Assembly: GCA_018063485.1 (NCBI GenBank)
Contig: JAGPBG010000066.1
Span: forward strand, 1 to 6,156
Origin: Cypionkella sp.
GTDB taxonomy: Bacteria > Pseudomonadota > Alphaproteobacteria > Rhodobacterales > Rhodobacteraceae
Direction: 5' to 3'
Length of the DNA stretch: 6,156 bases
Positions 1 through 5,734 of this stretch are shown here, piece by piece (position 1 is the stretch's first letter; each line of letters opens with the position of its first letter). The position numbers and the translations under genes are program-made. The notes under the pieces were generated by a model. That model saw nothing but the letters and a program-made list of their open reading frames with translations. It did not search any database and had not been told where the DNA came from.

Positions 1-519
1 GCCAACATCATCGGCGTTGGCCGCGCAGCGCAAACCTATCAAACAGCGGTGGCCGCTGATGCAGTGCCAACGCCGCCGCAAGGCTACAAACTGGCCTGGA
101 ATGATGACCGCCTGAACCCGCTTCGGGGGAAGGGCACCGTTGAAGGCCAGGCCGCTCAGGATGCAGTCTGGACCCGCAAGGTTCCGGCAAAACTGGTGGT
201 GGCAGACCGCAACACCGTGAAACGACCCAGCGTGACCGTTTCGACCAAATCGCAGGCGACTGCGCCAGTCGAGCCGGGCCGAACTGTCGCGGCGGGCAGG
301 GCCTTTGTGCAAGTGGGCACCTTTGGCGTTCCGTCGAATGCACAGGGGGCAGTCTCTCGGCTGTCGAGCCTTGGCCTGCCTGTGGCACGCGCCAAAACCG
401 TTATGGGAGGCAAGCAGGTGGTGGTTGTTTATGCCGGACCCTTTGCCTCTGCCGCCGAGGCACAACGCGCGTTGAATGCCGCGCGTGGCGCGGGATTCGG
501 CGACGCTTTCATCAAATAA
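1..519 (+). CDS. SPOR-domain protein, 3' part (5' end outside the window)
   Basis: The frame is open from base 1 and ends at TAA 517-519, giving 172 visible residues; the true start lies to the left. The last ~73 residues (bases 298-516) form a SPOR domain. It opens with RAFVQVGTFGVPSNA, the usual first strand and helix, and closes with a YAGPFASAAEAQRAL segment, which matches the typical G-P-F/Y turn and second helix. SPOR domains bind septal peptidoglycan stripped of stem peptides, so a periplasmic cell-wall or division role is expected for the family. Before it lies a segment with GYKLAWNDDRLNPLRG and AVWTRKVPAKLV. From memory, this segment recurs in alphaproteobacterial SPOR proteins. A Pro/Thr/Val-rich linker joins the two. 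Any signal peptide or membrane anchor would be upstream of the window. A GTG at base 49 is in frame, but the frame is open further upstream, so it is not taken as the start. Confidence 0.88.
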   Translation, partial: ANIIGVGRAAQTYQTAVAADAVPTPPQGYKLAWNDDRLNPLRGKGTVEGQAAQDAVWTRKVPAKLVVADRNTVKRPSVTVSTKSQATAPVEPGRTVAAGRAFVQVGTFGVPSNAQGAVSRLSSLGLPVARAKTVMGGKQVVVVYAGPFASAAEAQRALNAARGAGFGDAFIK

Positions 520-545
520 GACTGAAACCCGAGCAGATAAAACTC

Positions 546-575
546 CCCCCGATCGAAAGATCGGGGGATTTTCAT
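546..575. terminator. Rho-independent terminator, probably bidirectional
   Basis: A perfect 9-bp stem (CCCCCGATC at 546-554, GATCGGGGG at 559-567) is closed by a GAAA tetraloop and followed by ATTTTCATTTT on the plus strand. On the minus strand the same stem is followed by GAGTTTTAT. It lies 26 bp after the SPOR stop and 37 bp after the stop of the converging minus-strand gene, so it can serve both. Confidence 0.9.
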
Positions 576-604
576 TTTCGCAGAGTGTCGCCGGCTGCAC
601 AGGG

Positions 605-1630
605 TCAGTCCGAGCAGATCGCCTGCAAAACCAGCCAGTCCCCATCTGTCAGCGCGAGCCGAGGTGATCCGCCGAGGAATGGGTCGCCCTCGATCAACGG
701 CAAAGTCGAGGCCCCGGTCGGATCAAGCGACAGGGCATAGGGAGAACTGCTGAGGTCGGCAGCCTTGAAACTGCCCAGCAACACGTTGTTATCTATGGGT
801 TGCGGTGCACGGGCCAGCAAGGATTCGCCGTAACCGACGATGGCATCACGAGGCAAAATGCCGGTGGCCAAGAGCCGGATGGTTGCGATAAGCCCGGCGT
901 GGCGCAAAAGATCCGTGACCGGATCTTGTGTCTCTGCCCGGACGGCTTCGGCGAGAATTTGTCCCGCAGCCACATCCGGGCCATCGGTTTCATTCAACAA
1001 AGATGCGGGCAACAGAACCATGCTCCCCGGCAGATGCGTTGCTGCTTTCAAGCCATCGCGCACGACCAGAACCTGAGGGGGCGCAGCGGGAACCACCCGT
1101 GCCGCCAGTTTTGCCGCCGAAGCCGGGCCCGCCCCATGCGAGCAGGGGGTTCCTGTGAGCCGCTCCAGATCACTCAGGGCCAGTGCTCCGAGGGCTTGAC
1201 GTGTGGGCAGGGGCAAAACCGAAGCGGTATAGCTGATCAGCCTGCCGGGAAGCCAGAACACCGCCAGAGTCGTGATGGATACCGCCAGGACGCCAACGAT
1301 CAGGCCGCGCAACCGCCCCGGATGCGGTTTGCGGCGCTCCAGCACCACATGCACCATCTCCAACGAGGAAATCATCTCGGGATCATCAATCTCCACCTGT
1401 TCGGCATCTTCAGCGCCGGGCTGAAAAAGTGCCGGCATTTGTCCCGGATTTCTGCGCTCGATAGCAGGCAAGGACCATTGCGACAGTGCCATCTCGGTTT
1501 TGGGATCGGAGAGGACCAGAGTAGCTTCGCGCAGGCCGACGATCACTTCGCGCCGTTGCGCTTCGGGTGAGGGGCGCCAAAGGCCGGAACATTCCAACCT
1601 TTGATATTTGCGAAGCGCGGTTGTGGACAC
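605..1630 (-). CDS. Membrane protein resembling M48 peptidases but lacking the zinc motif
   Basis: 341 residues from a GTG start. It is the first start after an in-frame TAG (1664-1666), and GAAAGG lies 11 nt upstream. There are three parts: a cytoplasmic-looking N-terminal domain (1-105), one hydrophobic segment at about 109-127 (IVGVLAVSITTLAVFWL), and a C-terminal domain. The C-terminal domain follows the order of alphaproteobacterial M48 metallopeptidases as I remember them: PGRLISYTASVLP after the membrane, LPGSMVLLPASLL (200-212), PDV-AAG, the helix that should hold HExxH, DPVTDLLRHAG (236-246), and a DGDWLVLQAIC tail (329-339). At the active-site helix the residues are A227-E228-A229-V230-R231, so both zinc histidines are gone while the Glu is kept. 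I infer a non-catalytic M48 relative, perhaps a binding or scaffold protein. The reading frame itself is secure; the family assignment rests on recalled consensus only. It is single and convergent to the SPOR gene. Confidence 0.85.
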   Translation of the reverse strand: MSTTALRKYQRLECSGLWRPSPEAQRREVIVGLREATLVLSDPKTEMALSQWSLPAIERRNPGQMPALFQPGAEDAEQVEIDDPEMISSLEMVHVVLERRKPHPGRLRGLIVGVLAVSITTLAVFWLPGRLISYTASVLPLPTRQALGALALSDLERLTGTPCSHGAGPASAAKLAARVVPAAPPQVLVVRDGLKAATHLPGSMVLLPASLLNETDGPDVAAGQILAEAVRAETQDPVTDLLRHAGLIATIRLLATGILPRDAIVGYGESLLARAPQPIDNNVLLGSFKAADLSSSPYALSLDPTGASTLPLIEGDPFLGGSPRLALTDGDWLVLQAICSD

Positions 1631-1838
1631 GGGGTCATGGGCCTTTCGGTCTGATGTCCAACCCTAACGCAGGCGTTGGTGTGCCACAATCACTTGTCGC
1701 TGCGACGGCCAGGATTCGCGTGGTTGCCTTGGGTTTTCAGAGGCATAAGGCCTTTCGCTTGCCCTGATGTCGCAATCAGGCGCGATAGGCAGAAACGGGC
1801 GGGGTTTTCTGGGCGCAATTGGAAAAAGGGAATACTCC
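1631..1838. other. Divergent intergenic region with short repeats
   Basis: This spacer separates the start of the M48-like gene from the chosen start of the DMT gene and should hold both promoters. I found no convincing -35/-10 pair. Two half-motifs each occur twice in direct orientation: GGCCTTTCG at 1640-1648 and 1749-1757, and CTGATGTC at 1651-1658 and 1764-1771. The spacers within the two copies are 2 and 6 nt. A perfect 6-bp dyad (CCTGAT 1763-1768, ATCAGG 1775-1780) covers the alternative ATG at 1767. The spacer is shortened to 136 bp if the DMT gene starts at 1767. Confidence 0.5.
1825..1830 (+). promoter_or_regulatory. Ribosome binding site favouring the GTG start at 1839
   Basis: AAAGGG lies 8 nt before GTG 1839-1841. 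The alternative ATG at 1767 has only AAGG 16 nt away, and it sits inside a small dyad. This decides the shorter start for the DMT gene. Confidence 0.55.
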
Positions 1839-2756
1839 GTGCACTCGGCCTCTGACAGAACTCTGCTCGCGGCGGGATTGATCCTTGGCTATGCGATGAT
1901 CATCGGTTTTATCGACAACTATGTGCGCTATATCGCTGAAGAGGCGGGGCTATGGCAGTTTCATGCCATCCGTATGGTGATGGCTGTGGGGGTGCTGGCG
2001 GTCGCCGCAGTGCCATTGACGCTGCGGTTGCGCCCGATCAACCGGCGGGCCGTTGCGGCACGGTCGGCCCTGCACGCCACGGCAATGTTGATATATTTCG
2101 GGGCCTTGGCTTTCTTGCCGGTGGCCATTGTGGCGGCGGGGCAGTTCACTGCGCCAATGTTCGTGCTGCTGATCTCGGCCTTGATCTACGGCGAGCGGAT
2201 CGGCCCCTTGCGGATTGCGGCGGTATTGTTGGGCTTTGCTGGTGTGGTGATGCTGCTTGGCCCTGAGGCGATGCGGGGGGCGTCTTTGCCCGCTTTGCTG
2301 CCGGTTCTGACCGGGGCACTTTACGCGATGAGCAATGTGGCGACGCGCAAATGGTGTGAGGGCGAAAGTGCCGAAACGCTGGTGGGGGGCTTTTTTCTGG
2401 CGCTGGGGCTGATCGGGTTGATCGGGATGTTGATGTTGTGGTGGTTTCCGATGGAGGTTCCGGCCGGGGTCGAGGGGTTCTTGCAGCGTGGGCCGGTCTG
2501 GCCCTCGGGCCGGTTCTATTTCTGGACTTTCGTGCAGGCGGCGGGGTCTTTGCTGGCGGTGGGGATGATGGTGCGGGCGTATCAGTTGGCCGATGCGACG
2601 CGGGTTTCGGTGTTTGAATATATGATCCTGCCTGCGGCGGCCTTTTGGGGCTGGCTGATCTGGGGGCAGGTCTTGACGACAGCGGCCCTTGTTGGCATGG
2701 CGATGATCATAGCGGCAGGGTTGATGATTGCAGCGGGCGCGCGCGTCAGCGCCTAG
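1839..2756 (+). CDS. EamA/DMT-superfamily transporter (ten-helix permease)
   Basis: 305 residues from GTG 1839; an ATG at 1767 in the same frame would add 24 polar residues without a good ribosome binding site. Ten hydrophobic segments are visible at roughly 8-25, 43-62, 74-91, 94-112, 120-140, 148-166, 184-204, 226-246, 256-276 and 280-300, the layout of two tandem EamA repeats. The first repeat ends with the usual P-x-F-x-L-L plus GER stretch (APMFVLLISALIYGER, 105-120), followed by a helix ending in GVVMLLGP. The second repeat ends with a matching P-A-A-A-F-W-G block (265-271). Family members export or exchange small metabolites such as amino acids across the inner membrane; the substrate cannot be read from the sequence. 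The N-terminal IGFIDNYVRYIAEEAGLWQFH stretch is distinctive. The stop overlaps that of tdk by 4 bp, tail to tail. Confidence 0.9.
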   Translation: MHSASDRTLLAAGLILGYAMIIGFIDNYVRYIAEEAGLWQFHAIRMVMAVGVLAVAAVPLTLRLRPINRRAVAARSALHATAMLIYFGALAFLPVAIVAAGQFTAPMFVLLISALIYGERIGPLRIAAVLLGFAGVVMLLGPEAMRGASLPALLPVLTGALYAMSNVATRKWCEGESAETLVGGFFLALGLIGLIGMLMLWWFPMEVPAGVEGFLQRGPVWPSGRFYFWTFVQAAGSLLAVGMMVRAYQLADATRVSVFEYMILPAAAFWGWLIWGQVLTTAALVGMAMIIAAGLMIAAGARVSA

Positions 2757-3331
2757 CTGCCCATCGCCTCGCGCCAATGCCGTCGACACAGTGAAACATA
2801 GGTCTCATTGCCACCGATCTGCACCTGTTCGCCGTCATGCAAGGCCTGGCCATCGGGGGCGCGTCGGATCACCATCGAGGCTTTTTTTCCGCAATGGCAA
2901 ATGGTGCGTACCTCACGCATTTCATCGGCCCAAGCCAGCAATGCCGCCGAGCCGGGGAAAAGATTTCCTTGGAAATCAACACGAAGGCCGTAGCACATCA
3001 CGGGCACCCCCAGATCATCCACCGCACGGGCAAGTTGCCAGACCTGCGCCTTGGTCAGAAACTGGCTTTCGTCGATGAATACGCAAGCCACCTTACCAAT
3101 GGCGAAACGCGTTTTCAGCTTCTCGAACAGGTCTTCATCGGGGGCAAAGGTATCGGCGGCCTCACCGATGCCGATTCGGCTGGCGATCCGGCCTTGGCCG
3201 GCACGAAGATCGAGTTGCGCGGTGATCAGATAGGTCTGCATCCCCCCTTCGCGATAATTGTGCGACGCCTGCAAAAGCAGGGTCGATTTGCCAGCGTTCA
3301 TGGTGGAATAGTTGAAATAGAGCTTTGCCAT
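2753..3331 (-). CDS. tdk: Thymidine kinase, class II (TK1-like)
   Basis: 192 residues, about the family length. It phosphorylates thymidine to dTMP with ATP in the cytoplasm (pyrimidine salvage). The P-loop is YSTMNAGKST (8-17). The Walker B and catalytic region is CVFIDESQFL (83-92), with Glu88 as the expected catalytic base. GLRVDFQGNLFPGS (115-128) is the conserved stretch after the fourth strand. The zinc ligands C145, C147, C182 and H185 are all present, at the same spacing I recall for the Escherichia coli enzyme. The lasso and substrate loop ends with GEQVQIGGNETYVSLC. The ATG at 3331 is the only workable start because the P-loop begins at residue 8. There is no Shine-Dalgarno sequence directly upstream (GGTAATCCGTCCTT before ATG). 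The gene appears intact and monocistronic, and it converges on the DMT gene. Confidence 0.97.
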   Translation of the reverse strand: MAKLYFNYSTMNAGKSTLLLQASHNYREGGMQTYLITAQLDLRAGQGRIASRIGIGEAADTFAPDEDLFEKLKTRFAIGKVACVFIDESQFLTKAQVWQLARAVDDLGVPVMCYGLRVDFQGNLFPGSAALLAWADEMREVRTICHCGKKASMVIRRAPDGQALHDGEQVQIGGNETYVSLCRRHWREAMGS

Positions 3332-3337
3332 AAGGAC

Positions 3338-3367
3338 GGATTACCGCAGAGGCCCCGGCTATGGCAA
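3338..3367 (-). promoter_or_regulatory. Weak candidate promoter for tdk
   Basis: On the minus strand TTGCCA (3362-3367) is followed after 18 bp by TAATCC (3338-3343). The -35 matches the sigma-70 consensus at 5 of 6 positions and the -10 at only 2 of 6. Transcription would begin at about 3331, essentially at the start codon, which would make the mRNA leaderless. This fits the missing ribosome binding site but is speculative. Confidence 0.22.
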
Positions 3368-3490
3368 GGCCAGAAACCATCGCCATGACCCACCGAGAGC
3401 GTTGGAAATACACGGGGTGGGGGCGAGCCATGGGCCTGCCGAAACTGTTTACATGCAAGAGCTTACCCTTGCGACACCTTGAAAATTGAC

Positions 3491-3553
3491 GGGCCCGCCG
3501 CACCAATTGAACACTCAGGTTCAACCGCTTGCGGCGAAAAGCACGGCGGGCCC
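3491..3553. other. Nested dyad, possible structured RNA or protein-binding element
   Basis: A perfect 10-bp inverted repeat (GGGCCCGCCG at 3491-3500, CGGCGGGCCC at 3544-3553) encloses two further hairpins: TTGAAC/GTTCAA (3507-3512, 3519-3524, 6-nt loop) and CCG/CGG around CTTG (3525-3534). An RNA from either strand could fold into a three-way junction. There is no T-run on either side, so it is not a standard terminator. It is not a tRNA: GTTCAA resembles a T-loop, but no cloverleaf can be built. Confidence 0.45.
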
Positions 3554-3702
3554 CCACCCGAACCAGCGCTGGGGACGCTGGCACTCATTACTGCTCCGAA
3601 ACATCCGGAACGCCTTTATGAATGACAAAGTCTTGCAACCAGATTAATGGGAAAAGGGTATGTGATTTCCCCGGTTTTCGGGACTGATTTGGAAGGCCGG
3701 CG

Positions 3703-4155
3703 ATGAGCATTGGATCTTATCTCAAGAAACACAGCGAAGCCTTGGTCAAAGACGTTGGAATCGAAGCAGCCTGTGAGTTGACCGGGAAATCCAAGGCGAC
3801 GCTTGGGCGCTATTATTCCGATTCAGATGAGCATGCTGACCGCTTCATGCCGGTAGATGTGGTGGCGCAACTTGAAGCAGCATCACGCTTTCCGCATGTG
3901 ACTTCGGCCCTGGCTGATTTGCGCGGGATCACACTCAGTTATGACGCCGAAAAGCGTAACGCTCCGAAAACCGGTGTCAATCAGGATGTGGTGGCACTGG
4001 CGCAGCGCTTTGCCATGCTGATGTCGGAATATAACATGGCAATCGGGGATGGCGTGATCTCGGTCAATGAAGCCAAGCGGCTGTTGCGCGAAACCCTTGC
4101 GATTCAACAAGTTCTGCTGGATATGAAGCTGAACCTTGAAGATGAGGTGAGCTGA
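3703..4155 (+). CDS. Conserved-looking small protein with a helix-turn-helix-like N-terminus
   Basis: 150 residues from ATG 3703, with GGAAGG 6 nt upstream. I do not recognise a named family with certainty. Residues about 19-40 read as a helix-turn-helix: GIEAACELTG, then a KSK turn, then ATLGRYYSD as the recognition helix. A second conserved-looking stretch follows (DRFMPVDVVAQLEAA, 47-60), then a helical C-terminal half (94-147) with alternating hydrophobic residues that could mediate dimerisation. The style recalls small phage-type regulators such as CII-like proteins, but that is resemblance only. There are no membrane segments. Its base composition is like its neighbours, so it may be a resident gene. 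It is transcribed alone, divergent from tdk and convergent with rhlE. A DNA-binding role is inferred, and no target can be named. Confidence 0.85.
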   Translation: MSIGSYLKKHSEALVKDVGIEAACELTGKSKATLGRYYSDSDEHADRFMPVDVVAQLEAASRFPHVTSALADLRGITLSYDAEKRNAPKTGVNQDVVALAQRFAMLMSEYNMAIGDGVISVNEAKRLLRETLAIQQVLLDMKLNLEDEVS

Positions 4156-4182
4156 CGGGCCAAGGCCCGCCAGCCGATTTCC
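4152..4182 (+). terminator. Hairpin at the end of the HTH-like gene, candidate terminator
   Basis: CTGACGGGCC (4152-4161) pairs with GGCCCGCCAG (4164-4173) with one mismatch, then CCGATTTCCTTA follows. The T-run is short, so termination may be weak. The stem includes the TGA stop of the upstream gene and nearly fills the 27-bp gap to the stop of the converging helicase gene. On the minus strand no T-run follows it. Confidence 0.45.
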
Positions 4183-5514
4183 TTACGCTGGACGCCTTTG
4201 TGGCTTGTCGCTGCGCTTGGGGGCAAAGCTGCCGCCCATCGGTTTGGCACCCATCGGTTTCGCGCCGGGTTTGCCGGGCTGACGCTGCGTCTTGGGCTGC
4301 GAGCCGGGCTTTTGGCCGCCGCGGCCATTCGGACGCTGACCCCGGTTTTGCCCCGGTTTGGGGGCCGCGGCCACGGCGTCTGCTGACCAAGGTGCACCGG
4401 CCAGAACTGGGATCGCCTTTTTGAGCAGTTTTTCAACCGCCTGGAATTCGCCCATTTCCGCAGGGGCACAAAACGCAATCGCGGTTCCCTCTTTGCCAGC
4501 CCGCGCCGTGCGGCCAATGCGATGCACGTAGTTTTCCGGTACGTTCGGCATGTCGAAGTTATAGACAAAGCGCACACCGGGGATGTCGATGCCGCGGGCC
4601 GCCACGTCGGTTGCTACCAGCACATCCAACTGGGCGTTGCGGAAATCGGTCAGGGTGCGGTCACGCTGGCTTTGGCTTTTGTTGCCATGGATAGAGCCCG
4701 CCTTGAAACCCCATGCCACCAGCAATTTCATAAGTTTTTCAGAGCCATGCTTCGTGCGGCCAAACACCAGCGCCTGCTCGCCCGGATGCTTGGAAAGATA
4801 TTCCTTCAGCACCATCGCCTTGTCACCGTTGGGCAGGAAGTGAACGCCCTGGACAATCTTTTCCACCGGCTTGCCCGGAGGGGCGACCTGCACCTTGACC
4901 GGGTTTTGCAGATAGGTTTCGGCCAGTTCCTCGATATCCTTGGGCATGGTGGCCGAGAACAAAAGAGTCTGCCGTTTCAATGGGATATGCTTGGCGATCT
5001 TGCGCAAGGAATGGATGAAACCCATGTCGAGCATGTGATCGGCCTCGTCCAGAACCAGATAGCCGGTGGCGTTGAGGGTGACATCGCCGCGCTCGATCAG
5101 ATCGATCAAGCGGCCGGGGGTGGCAACAAGGATATCGGCGCCGCGTTTGAGCTTTTCAGCCTGCTTGAAAAGGCTGGCTCCACCCACCACCATGGCGACT
5201 TTTACGGCGGTGCCTTTGGTGAAAACCTCAAGGTTTGCAGCTATTTGGCTGACAAGTTCGCGTGTTGGCGCGAGGATGAGGGCGCGCACGGTTTTGGGTG
5301 CGGGCGGGTGGCCCAGATCAAGGATGCGGTGCAAGAGCGGCAGGCCAAAGGCGGCGGTCTTGCCGGTGCCGGTCTGTGCCAGACCCATCAGGTCGCGCCC
5401 TGCCATGATATGCGGAATGGCCTGCACCTGAATCGGCGAGGGCATTTTAAGCTCGGTTTTTTCCAATGCTTTCAGGATATTGGCTGAAAGCCCGAGGTCT
5501 GCGAATGTGGTCAT
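4183..5514 (-). CDS. rhlE: DEAD-box ATP-dependent RNA helicase, RhlE subgroup
   Basis: 443 residues from ATG 5514, which has GGAAAG 6 nt upstream. An in-frame ATG at 5535 would add seven residues but lacks a ribosome binding site. All core motifs are intact: the Q motif region FADLGLS with PSPIQVQAI (4-10, 25-33), motif I AQTGTGKT (46-53), Ia PTREL (83-87), GG (111-112), Ib TPGR (132-135), II DEAD (156-159), III SAT (187-189), V ATDVAARGID (301-310) and VI HRIGRTARAG (331-340). After residue ~380 comes a basic, Gly/Pro/Gln/Lys-rich disordered tail, the usual RNA-binding tail of this subgroup. Such proteins unwind RNA in the cytoplasm during ribosome assembly and mRNA decay, and in many bacteria are induced by cold. 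The RhlE assignment within the DEAD-box group is by overall likeness. It is single, with a long leader (see promoter and upstream ORF). Confidence 0.95.
   Translation of the reverse strand: MTTFADLGLSANILKALEKTELKMPSPIQVQAIPHIMAGRDLMGLAQTGTGKTAAFGLPLLHRILDLGHPPAPKTVRALILAPTRELVSQIAANLEVFTKGTAVKVAMVVGGASLFKQAEKLKRGADILVATPGRLIDLIERGDVTLNATGYLVLDEADHMLDMGFIHSLRKIAKHIPLKRQTLLFSATMPKDIEELAETYLQNPVKVQVAPPGKPVEKIVQGVHFLPNGDKAMVLKEYLSKHPGEQALVFGRTKHGSEKLMKLLVAWGFKAGSIHGNKSQSQRDRTLTDFRNAQLDVLVATDVAARGIDIPGVRFVYNFDMPNVPENYVHRIGRTARAGKEGTAIAFCAPAEMGEFQAVEKLLKKAIPVLAGAPWSADAVAAAPKPGQNRGQRPNGRGGQKPGSQPKTQRQPGKPGAKPMGAKPMGGSFAPKRSDKPQRRPA
4235..4264 (-). repeat. Imperfect 15-bp tandem repeat in the helicase tail
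   Basis: Two adjacent 15-bp units share their first 11 bases (CCCATCGGTTT on the plus strand) and encode GAKPM twice in the low-complexity tail (residues 417-426). It probably arose by slippage, and tail length may vary between strains. Confidence 0.7.
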
Positions 5515-5520
5515 GATAGT

Positions 5521-5526
5521 CTTTCC
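5521..5526 (-). promoter_or_regulatory. Ribosome binding site deciding the helicase start at 5514
   Basis: GGAAAG on the minus strand lies 6 nt before ATG 5514-5512. The upstream in-frame ATG at 5535 has no comparable site. Confidence 0.7.
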
Positions 5527-5545
5527 GGCAGCCATCAGCCGCCAT

Positions 5546-5662
5546 TCAGGCCAAAGGCCTGCGTAAGGGAGCGACGGCCCCTCGCACCAAGCACATGCCC
5601 GATACCGTGACAGCCGCGGAACCCCTGCGTGCGGTGGGAACCAGTCTCGGGGTCTTACACAT
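5546..5662 (-). CDS. Possible leader ORF of the helicase mRNA (38 codons)
   Basis: This is the first ATG in the predicted helicase transcript, about 25 nt from the predicted 5' end. It encodes 38 residues with two cysteines and several arginines (ends APLRRPLA). Its TGA (5548-5546) overlaps the hairpin at 5547-5561 and lies 31 nt before the helicase ATG. The site before it (CGTGAGC) is a poor Shine-Dalgarno sequence. No known family is recognised. It may be a regulatory leader peptide or only a chance frame in a structured leader. Confidence 0.25.
   Translation of the reverse strand: MCKTPRLVPTARRGSAAVTVSGMCLVRGAVAPLRRPLA
5547..5561 (-). promoter_or_regulatory. Leader hairpin just upstream of the helicase ribosome binding site
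   Basis: A perfect 6-bp dyad, CAGGCC/GGCCTG, with a 3-nt loop (TTT on the minus strand). No T-run follows, so it is not a terminator. It lies 20 nt before the GGAAAG site and includes the stop codon of the possible leader ORF, so a ribosome on that ORF would open it. Confidence 0.4.
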
Positions 5663-5693
5663 GCTCACGCGGCACGGACGCTCCGATTGGGGG

Positions 5694-5722
5694 GAGATGG
5701 AGGATCGGCGGGGATTTGTCAA
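5694..5722 (-). promoter_or_regulatory. Sigma-70-type promoter of the helicase gene
   Basis: On the minus strand a perfect TTGACA (5717-5722) is followed after 17 bp by CATCTC (5694-5699). Weak -10 boxes are common in alphaproteobacteria when the -35 is strong. The predicted start is at the A at about 5687-5688, giving a leader of roughly 170 nt before ATG 5514. Long leaders are known for cold-induced DEAD-box helicase genes. Confidence 0.6.
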
Positions 5723-5734
5723 GGGGGATGACAT

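Larger units (their letters stand above)
3332..3702. other. Intergenic region between the divergent tdk and HTH-like genes
   Basis: This 371-bp stretch holds no gene that I can support. A minus-strand frame covers 3332-3584 but continues into tdk in another frame, and its product (basic, no recognisable domain) looks like a shadow. The stretch contains several dyads: GCAAG/CTTGC (3455-3459, 3468-3472), the nested structure at 3491-3553, CCAGCG/CGCTGG (3563-3568, 3576-3581), and CCCG/CGGG (3670-3673, 3679-3682). The promoter of the plus-strand gene should lie in its right part. TTGCAA at 3633-3638 is a possible -35, but no well-spaced -10 follows. Confidence 0.5.

Noticed and set aside
800..1570. 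Long plus-strand frame opposite the M48-like gene
   Set aside because: It is the antisense of a gene with a clear domain plan; the product is rich in Gln, Cys and Arg and has no recognisable domain.
1950..2789. Long minus-strand frame opposite the DMT gene
   Set aside because: The product is dominated by His, Arg, Gln and Pro, the usual antisense shadow of a hydrophobic GC-rich gene.
3507..3534. T-loop-like GTTCAA sequence suggesting a tRNA
   Set aside because: No acceptor, D or anticodon arms can be arranged around it; the pairing is explained by the local hairpin.
3162..3584. Minus-strand frame starting in the spacer and running into tdk
   Set aside because: It overlaps the tdk P-loop region in another frame, its product is basic and low in information, and no family is recognised.
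4522..5487. 321-codon plus-strand frame opposite the helicase
   Set aside because: The helicase motifs on the minus strand are complete; this frame has no domain and mirrors the helicase codons.
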